NCBI RefSeq assembly: GCF_030014955.1 | Contig: NZ_JAGRPV010000001.1 | Span: forward strand, 7,378,001 to 7,442,000 | Length of the DNA stretch: 64,000 nt | DNA from: Cohnella hashimotonis | Lineage (GTDB): Bacteria > Bacillota > Bacilli > Paenibacillales > Paenibacillaceae | Direction of reading: 5' to 3' | Shown: in pieces, positions 58,964 to 64,000 of the stretch | Layout: each line of letters begins with the position of its first letter | Position numbering within the stretch: position 1 is the stretch's first letter | Made by a program: the position numbers and the translations under genes | Notes under the pieces: generated by a model | Told to the model about the DNA's origin: nothing | Databases searched by the model: none | Seen by the model: only the letters and a program-made list of their open reading frames with translations

Positions 58964-60601
58964 TTATTTGGCGCTGTCGAAGCGCTGCTGCGCATCGTTG
59001 AAAATCTTGGCGAGCTTGGCCGCGCCCAGCTTGTCGGCGTTAGTCTTCCACGCTTCCCACTCGGCGTCGCCGTATTTCTTGTCGAGCACGTAGCGGGTGT
59101 TGAACTCCTCGGCCGCCTTCTGCAGCGAAGTCTGCAGCTCGGCGATCGTCGCGGTCTCGTCGTCGGTGAAGTTCAGGACGGGGTCCAGCGGTTCGAACTT
59201 GTTCCCGTTCGTAATCTTGTCCTGCGCCTCCTGCTCCTTCTCCGTGTAGTTGAAGTACACGCTCCGGTGGTCCGGCCGCAAGTACGCGCCTTCGAGCCAC
59301 ATGCCGTACTTGTTCTCGAGCACCTTGATGTCGACGGCCGGCTCATTGGCCAGCTCCGGGTACACCGGCTTGCCGTTCGCGTCGAAGTTGAACGTCTCGC
59401 CCTCGACGCCGAGCGTCATCAGCGCCGCGCCGGACGGACTGGTCAAATAGTCGAGCAGCTTGAGCGAAGCTTCCTTATTCGCGTTGTTCGCGACCGTGAT
59501 CGACCAGCCCGCTTCGATCTTCGGCAGCGACCGGACGTGACCGGTCGGCCCGACGGGATTGCCGTAGCGCAAGTCGTATCCAGGGTTCGCGTCCTTGACC
59601 TGGTTGTAGAAGAGGTCGAGGCGTCCGATCCAGTCGAAGGTGACGAACGACTTGCCCGACGTCATCTTGGACGTCCAGGAGTCCTGCGTATCGGTGATGA
59701 ATTCGGGGTCGAGCAGCTTTTCGTTATACAGCTTTTTCATAAAGTCCAGCATGGCCTTGCTCTCCGGCTGCGTGGAGGCGAACTTCCACGTCTTGGCCGC
59801 CTCGTCGTAGTAGACCGGATAGTTCGCGCCGCCGATGCCCCAGCCGTACGCGAAGTCCTTGAAGATATTGACGGTGCTCTTGGACGCGTACGGGTACGAA
59901 TCCGGGTAGATTTGCTTCAGCTTTTTCAGCGCCTGGTAGAAGCCCTCCGTATCGGTCCACTCCGGAATGCCGTTTTTCTCGAAGATATCCTTGCGGTACA
60001 GGAAGCCGTGGTTGACCGCCCGGTTCATATCGTAGATCGGCCAGGTGTACATCTTGCCGCTCTCGTCGCCGTAGGACTTGACGACCCAGTCGTTCTCCTC
60101 CATATAGAGTTTCTTGAAGTTCGGCAGCATGTCGGCATAGTCGTTGATCGGGACGACCGCGCCTTGCTTGCCCAGCTTCTTGAGCTCGGCCGCCGTCAGG
60201 CCGTGGAAAATATCGGGCAGCTTGCCGGAAGCGACGGTCACCTTCAGCTTGTCTTGGTAGGTAGAGGACGCGTAGGTCTGAAAATTAACGGTGATGCCCG
60301 TGCGCTTCTCGATCTCCTTGACGATCATCTTGTCGTTCGGAGGCGAATCGCCGACCAGCATCCAATTGATCGTCGTCGGCTTGTCGACGAGCGGCAGCTT
60401 GAGCCCGCCCGTATCCCCGTAGTCGGCAGATGCGCTTGCTGCGCTGCTTGCCGAAGCGCCCGCAGCCTGCGAGCTTGCAGCTTGAGCGCTTGCCGTGGGG
60501 GAACCCGTCGCCCCGTTGTTTCCGTTGTTGCCGCCGCAGGCGGCCAGCGCCGTGACGGTCAGCGCCAGAACGACGCCGCCGCTTATCCGTTTTATGACCA
60601 T
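58964..60601 (-). CDS. Sugar-binding lipoprotein, LplA type (locus C)
   Basis: 545 residues from ATG 60601 (MVIKRISGGVVLALTVTALAAC), after GGGGAGG; a longer in-frame reading is unsupported. Lipobox ALAAC, then a low-complexity linker (GGNNGNNGATGSPTASAQAASSQAAGASASSAASAS). The mature fold starts LVDKPTTINWMLVGDSPPNDKMIVKEIEKRTGITVNFQTYASSTYQDKLKVTVASGKLPDIFHGL. First gene of locus C, with a GCGC-centred dyad about 120 bp upstream. Ligand unknown, perhaps a rhamnose- or uronate-containing oligosaccharide from context. Confidence 0.92.
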   Translation of the reverse strand: MVIKRISGGVVLALTVTALAACGGNNGNNGATGSPTASAQAASSQAAGASASSAASASADYGDTGGLKLPLVDKPTTINWMLVGDSPPNDKMIVKEIEKRTGITVNFQTYASSTYQDKLKVTVASGKLPDIFHGLTAAELKKLGKQGAVVPINDYADMLPNFKKLYMEENDWVVKSYGDESGKMYTWPIYDMNRAVNHGFLYRKDIFEKNGIPEWTDTEGFYQALKKLKQIYPDSYPYASKSTVNIFKDFAYGWGIGGANYPVYYDEAAKTWKFASTQPESKAMLDFMKKLYNEKLLDPEFITDTQDSWTSKMTSGKSFVTFDWIGRLDLFYNQVKDANPGYDLRYGNPVGPTGHVRSLPKIEAGWSITVANNANKEASLKLLDYLTSPSGAALMTLGVEGETFNFDANGKPVYPELANEPAVDIKVLENKYGMWLEGAYLRPDHRSVYFNYTEKEQEAQDKITNGNKFEPLDPVLNFTDDETATIAELQTSLQKAAEEFNTRYVLDKKYGDAEWEAWKTNADKLGAAKLAKIFNDAQQRFDSAK

Positions 60602-60722
60602 TTTCTTTCCTCCCCAAGATTGGTTTGTGAGGCTGCCTTGCAATCCCCATCCTACGAGACGATCCCGAGCTCGTAAATTCAGCGTTTTGACCGAGGCGGA
60701 TATTTTCCGGACCCCGCGTCTT

Positions 60723-60737
60723 GGAAAGCGCTTAACA
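60723..60737 (-). promoter_or_regulatory. cre/LacI-type operator-like site upstream of locus C
   Basis: GGAAAGCGCTTAACA matches the core AAGCGCTT of catabolite-responsive and LacI-family sites, about 120 bp before the binding-protein start. It would fit glucose repression by CcpA or a local LacI regulator; the outer bases match only partly. The rest of 60602-60947 shows no other element. Confidence 0.4.
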
Positions 60738-60947
60738 CCAAGACTGGCAAGGGTTTTGCCCATGTGGAAAATGCTAAAGTCGTAGAAAACCGTAAACAAT
60801 CGGACGAATTTCCCGACGCGCGCGGCCGAATCGCGGGCGCCGTTCTGTGCGCATGCTGTATTTTCGAATCAGCCGTTGCGCTTGCCGTCCGCTCTCATAA
60901 ATTATAACGACATCTCGATCTTCGCGGACAAGGGGGAGCGATCCAGC

Positions 60948-61685
60948 GTGGCAACCGGCTTGCTAGACGCGCACGAACGACATGGGGTAACCGTGATTGC
61001 CTGCACGAACCGCCGCGATTACCTGGACAACCTGTTCCGCAATTATGCTCGGCAAACGCATGCGGTGAAAGAACTGGTCGTCGTCGTCAACAACGACCGT
61101 ATTCCGCTCGCGCCATACCGGCGGATGGCGGGCAAGCATCGCAACGTGAGAATCTATCGCATGCCGGAGCATCGTTCGCTCGGCGCCTGCCTCAACTTTG
61201 CCGTCGGCAAGGCGCGCTACGGCCGCATCGCCAAGTTCGACGACGACGATTATTACGCGCCCTACTATCTGACCGACAGTCTGCGGGCGCTTCGCGCCTT
61301 CAAAGCCGATGTCGTCGGGAAGCGCGCGCACTATATGTACCTGCGAGGGGCAAGGAAGCTGATCCTTCGTTTCGGCCGCGACGAGAACAAGCCTGTCGGC
61401 AGGCTGCCGGGCGCCACGCTCGTCTTCCGCAAGCGCGTGTTCGAGCGGGCTCGCTTCCCCGACCGCAGCGTCGGCGAGGACGACCTGTTCTGCGATCTCA
61501 GCAGGCGGCAGGGCTACAGGGTCTATTCGGGAGGCCGGTTCAACTTCGTCGCCGTCCGCAGGAAGAACTCGGCGAATCACACGTGGATCATCGGGGACCG
61601 GGAGCTCCTCGCGCATAACCGGACGATTCCGAACGTGACCGACTACAAGCGCTACGTGCGCAGAAAACCGCGGAGCGGCCGGTAA
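60948..61685 (+). CDS. Family 2 glycosyltransferase (first of tandem pair)
   Basis: 245 residues from GTG 60948, GGGGGAG 9 nt upstream; an in-frame TTG at 60876 has no RBS. GT-A fold: GVTVIACTNRRDYLDNLFRNYARQTHAVKELVVVVNND, LGACLNFAVGKARYGRIAKFDDDDYYAPYYL (the DxD-type metal/sugar-nucleotide motif FDDDDYY), VVGKRAHYMYL, PGATLVFRKRVFERARFPDRSVGEDDLFCDLS (acceptor-side acidic EDD) and SANHTWIIGD. Resembles spore- or cell-surface glycosyltransferases in Paenibacillaceae. No signal or membrane segment. Overlaps the second copy by one base (TAATG). Confidence 0.88.
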   Translation: MATGLLDAHERHGVTVIACTNRRDYLDNLFRNYARQTHAVKELVVVVNNDRIPLAPYRRMAGKHRNVRIYRMPEHRSLGACLNFAVGKARYGRIAKFDDDDYYAPYYLTDSLRALRAFKADVVGKRAHYMYLRGARKLILRFGRDENKPVGRLPGATLVFRKRVFERARFPDRSVGEDDLFCDLSRRQGYRVYSGGRFNFVAVRRKNSANHTWIIGDRELLAHNRTIPNVTDYKRYVRRKPRSGR

Positions 61686-62461
61686 TGTCGCGGGGGGAAT
61701 GGCGCGCAGCGACGGAGGAAGGGCGATCGGGGCGCAGCGGAGGATCGGAGAGCAGGCGGGCTTCCGGCCCACTCGCGGTGTCCGTCGTGGCCTGCACCAA
61801 TCGGCCCGCGTATATGGAGGCGCTGCTGCGCAACTACGGCAGGCAGCGCTATGCGGCCAAGGAGTTGATCGTGATCCTGAACGGAGCGGATCAGCGGCTG
61901 GATGCGTACGCGAAGGCCGCTGTACCATACGGCAGCGTACGCGTCTTCGCGATGCCGGCGAGCGCGTCGCTCGGCCGCTGCCTGAACGTCGGCGTGCGGA
62001 TGGCGCGTCATCCGCTCGTCGCGAAGTTCGACGACGACGATTATTACGGACCGGGGTACTTGTCGGAGAGTGTGCGGATATTGCGCGCGACCGGCGCAGA
62101 CATCGTCGGCAAGCGCGCGCACTACATGTATCTGACCGGCAGCAAGCTGCTTCTGCACCGGTACTACGACAGGGCGAACCGGTACGTCGACCAAGTTCAG
62201 GGCGCGACGCTGCTCGTCCGCCGGCAGGTGCTCGACCGGGTCTCCTTCCGCGACCTGAACCGCGGCGAGTGCGTCAAGTTTTGCGCCGACGCCAGGGCGA
62301 CCGGTTTCACGGTCTATGCGGGAAGCCCCTGCGATTTTATCGCCATGCGCAGGCCCGGGTCGCGGGACCATACCTGGGTCGTCAGCGACAAGCGCCTGAT
62401 GACCCGGCACGCCAAGGTTCTGCGCGTGAAGAACATACGAAGGTTCGTCTGCCGAAGCTAG
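61685..62461 (+). CDS. Family 2 glycosyltransferase (second of tandem pair)
   Basis: 258 residues, ATG in the TAATG overlap. About half identical by eye to the upstream copy: SVVACTNRPAYMEALLRNYGRQRYAAKELIVILNG, SLGRCLNVGVRMARHPLVAKFDDDDYYGPGYL, IVGKRAHYMYLTGSK, VQGATLLVRRQVLDRVSFRDLNRGECVKFCADARATGF and RDHTWVVSD. The acidic EDD of copy one is replaced by GEC at the same place, so acceptor handling may differ. An extra low-complexity basic N-terminus of about 30 residues (RAATEEGRSGRSGGSESRRAS) precedes the fold. Confidence 0.88.
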   Translation: MSRGEWRAATEEGRSGRSGGSESRRASGPLAVSVVACTNRPAYMEALLRNYGRQRYAAKELIVILNGADQRLDAYAKAAVPYGSVRVFAMPASASLGRCLNVGVRMARHPLVAKFDDDDYYGPGYLSESVRILRATGADIVGKRAHYMYLTGSKLLLHRYYDRANRYVDQVQGATLLVRRQVLDRVSFRDLNRGECVKFCADARATGFTVYAGSPCDFIAMRRPGSRDHTWVVSDKRLMTRHAKVLRVKNIRRFVCRS

Positions 62462-62483
62462 CCGAGGCGGGCGAACCTTTTTT
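62440..62483 (+). terminator. Terminator overlapping the end of the second glycosyltransferase gene
   Basis: AAGGTTCGTCTGCC pairs (two G-U) with GGCGGGCGAACCTT and runs into TTTTTT; the stop codon (62459-62461) lies within the loop side of the hairpin. Confidence 0.85.
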
Positions 62484-62596
62484 CCGCGCAAAATTCGCCT
62501 GACGCCCGGCACCGATTCATAGTATGATTTCATATGCGCATATTCGCGTTTACGCAAAGGCGCAAAGAAAAGGACGACTCACCTTCGGAGGTTTGA

Positions 62597-63892
62597 ATGC
62601 ATACATACACGCAGGCGCAGCGGCGCGCCATCCACAAACGGACGCTCGTCATCGTCGTGATCGCGCAGCTGTTCGGCGGCGCGGGGCTCGCGTCGGGCAT
62701 CACCGTCGGCGCCTTGCTGGCGCAGGACATGACGGGCTCGGACGGCCTAGCCGGGCTGTCGACGACGCTGTTCACGCTGGGCTCGGCGCTGTCGGCCTTC
62801 GCGGTCGGCCGCCTCACCCAGCGGCTGGGCCGGCGGGCCGGGCTGACGGCCGGCTTCCTCGCAGGCGCGGTCGGCGCCCTGGGCGTCGTCGCGGCGGCGG
62901 CCTGGGACAGCTTGCCGCTGCTGCTGCTGGCGATGCTGGTGTACGGCGCGGGCACCTCCACCAACCTGCAAGCGCGCTACGCCGGCACGGACCTGGCCGA
63001 ACCGCATCAGCGGGCCCGCGCGGTCAGCATCGCGATGGTCACGACGACATTCGGCGCCGTGGCCGGGCCGAACCTGGTCTCGCCGATGGGCAGGCTCGCG
63101 TCCGACTGGGGCTTACCGGCACTCGCCGGGCCGTTCATGCTGGCCGCGGCGGCGTTCGCGCTGGCTGGTCTCGTGTTCGCGATCCTGCTGCGCCCGGATC
63201 CGTTCCTCGTCGCCAAGGCGAGCGCTGCTGGTGCTTCTGCCGATATGCCTGCTGCTGGCAATGCCGGTAACAAGGTTGGGGGCTCCGTCCCCGATGCGCC
63301 CGTGCGATCCGGCAACCGCGGTATCGTCGTCGGCGCGTCGGTCATGCTGATCACCCAGATCGTCATGACCGCCGTCATGACGATGACGCCGCTCCACATG
63401 AAGCACCACGGCCACAGCCTCGACATGGTGGGATTGACGATCGGCGCGCATATCGCCGCGATGTTCCTCCCTTCGCTCGTGACCGGCGTGCTCGTGGACA
63501 AGATCGGGCGCATCGCGATGTCCTGCGCCGGAGCGGCGACCCTGCTCTGCGCCGCGCTCGTCACCGCATTCGCGCCGGGCGACTCGTCGGCCTGGATGAT
63601 CTTCGGCCTGGTGCTGCTCGGCCTCGGCTGGAACTTCGGCCTCATCAGCGGCACGGCCGTTATCGTCGACGCGACGACCCTCGGCACGCGCGCCAAGACG
63701 CAGGGCACCGTCGACGTACTTATCTCGCTCGCGGGCGCGGCCGGCGGCGCCCTGTCCGGCGCTGTCGTCGCCCTGTCGAGCTTCGCCGCGCTCTCGCTCG
63801 CGGGCGGCGCGCTGGCTCTGCTGCTGCTTCCCGTGATGCTCTGGTATCGCCGAGGCCCGCGGCGCCAAGCGTCTCGTTCTTTCGATGCGTAG
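62597..63892 (+). CDS. MFS transporter
   Basis: 431 residues, ATG after GGAGG. Twelve membrane helices expected: TLVIVVIAQLFGGAGLASGITVGALLAQDMTGSDGLAGLSTTLFTLGSALSAFAVGRLTQRLGRRAGLTAGF contains the loop 2-3 motif of the superfamily (GRLTQRLGRRAGL). A longer cytoplasmic loop after helix 6 (RPDPFLVAKASAAGASADMPAAGNAGNKVGGSVPDAPVRSGNRG) is Ala/Gly-rich, then GVLVDKIGRIAM marks the second half. Likely a drug- or metabolite-efflux carrier; no substrate is evident. Single gene; the stretch 63893-64000 shows nothing I can support. Confidence 0.88.
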   Translation: MHTYTQAQRRAIHKRTLVIVVIAQLFGGAGLASGITVGALLAQDMTGSDGLAGLSTTLFTLGSALSAFAVGRLTQRLGRRAGLTAGFLAGAVGALGVVAAAAWDSLPLLLLAMLVYGAGTSTNLQARYAGTDLAEPHQRARAVSIAMVTTTFGAVAGPNLVSPMGRLASDWGLPALAGPFMLAAAAFALAGLVFAILLRPDPFLVAKASAAGASADMPAAGNAGNKVGGSVPDAPVRSGNRGIVVGASVMLITQIVMTAVMTMTPLHMKHHGHSLDMVGLTIGAHIAAMFLPSLVTGVLVDKIGRIAMSCAGAATLLCAALVTAFAPGDSSAWMIFGLVLLGLGWNFGLISGTAVIVDATTLGTRAKTQGTVDVLISLAGAAGGALSGAVVALSSFAALSLAGGALALLLLPVMLWYRRGPRRQASRSFDA

Positions 63893-64000
63893 TCTCAGCC
63901 CCACGAAGCAAATCACACCGCCAACCAGCCCGATGTAGCTCTGCATATAGACTGGACTATTCCCCCTTTCTAACCTGATTCAGGAATTCTCGCTATCACT

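Noticed and set aside
58244..60676. Very long plus-strand open frame (about 810 codons) opposite the locus C permease and binding-protein genes
   Set aside because: It is a GC-driven shadow: Arg/Val/Asp-rich, no family features, no RBS, and it covers three well-supported genes on the other strand.
1..64000. CRISPR arrays, tRNA or rRNA genes, prophage or integrase genes
   Set aside because: None seen on reading; the tandem repeat at 34431 has no spacers, and no integrase or attachment-site duplication was found around the AT-rich island.

Overview
The window looks like a chromosomal segment from a fairly GC-rich member of the Bacillota, most likely Paenibacillaceae (Paenibacillus/Cohnella type). 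The basis is the strong GGAGG ribosome-binding sites, the frequent GTG/TTG starts, and three separate loci that combine LplB/YtcP-type sugar ABC permeases with large membrane-bound AraC-type sensor-regulators. That placement is an inference; I saw no rRNA, tRNA or other phylogenetic marker, and no CRISPR array.

Layout. (1) 1-2110: two NMT1/THI5-like substrate-binding proteins on the minus strand, one cut by the window edge; the second lies behind a textbook MerR-type promoter. (2) 2195-13716: a scarred accessory region. It holds a frameshifted membrane protein, a HAD phosphatase, a chimeric IS110/IS256 remnant, one very AT-rich gene encoding a 1338-residue PD-(D/E)xK-NACHT protein (a bacterial NLR-like defence candidate), a 5'-truncated siderophore-binding-protein pseudogene, a broken flavin oxidoreductase next to its TetR regulator, and a frameshifted phosphotransferase. 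(3) 13845-16530: a PDZ-less HtrA-type protease and a TumE-like toxin-antitoxin pair. (4) 16721-22762: sugar ABC locus A (sensor, binding protein, two permeases). (5) 22948-28494: PaaX-type regulator, UPF0173 hydrolase, AEC transporter, WYL regulator with GyrI-like protein, and a TolB-like propeller. (6) 28527-30492: an intact second copy of the flavin-oxidoreductase/TetR cassette. (7) 30565-40540: epoxide-hydrolase-like protein, a monooxygenase/CMD/rhodanese gene run with a divergent LysR gene, a TctABC tricarboxylate-type uptake system, and a lipoprotein. (8) 40502-60737: a carbohydrate region with a DUF4838 protein plus sensor facing ABC locus B and a Gfo/Idh dehydrogenase, an AraC plus GH78 rhamnosidase pair, and ABC locus C with its sensor and an MDR dehydrogenase. 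(9) 60948-63892: two tandem family-2 glycosyltransferases and an MFS transporter.

How the genes work together. Most of the right half appears to serve plant-polymer or oligosaccharide scavenging: extracellular-sensing AraC regulators drive neighbouring sugar ABC importers, and intracellular enzymes (GH78, DUF4838, Gfo/Idh, MDR) process the imported sugars. The left third is a hotspot of insertion and decay. The most striking single element is the stand-alone nuclease-NACHT gene in its AT-rich island. The most striking regulatory pattern is the duplicated TetR/oxidoreductase cassette, in which both copies keep the same three-operator layout although one enzyme gene is dead.
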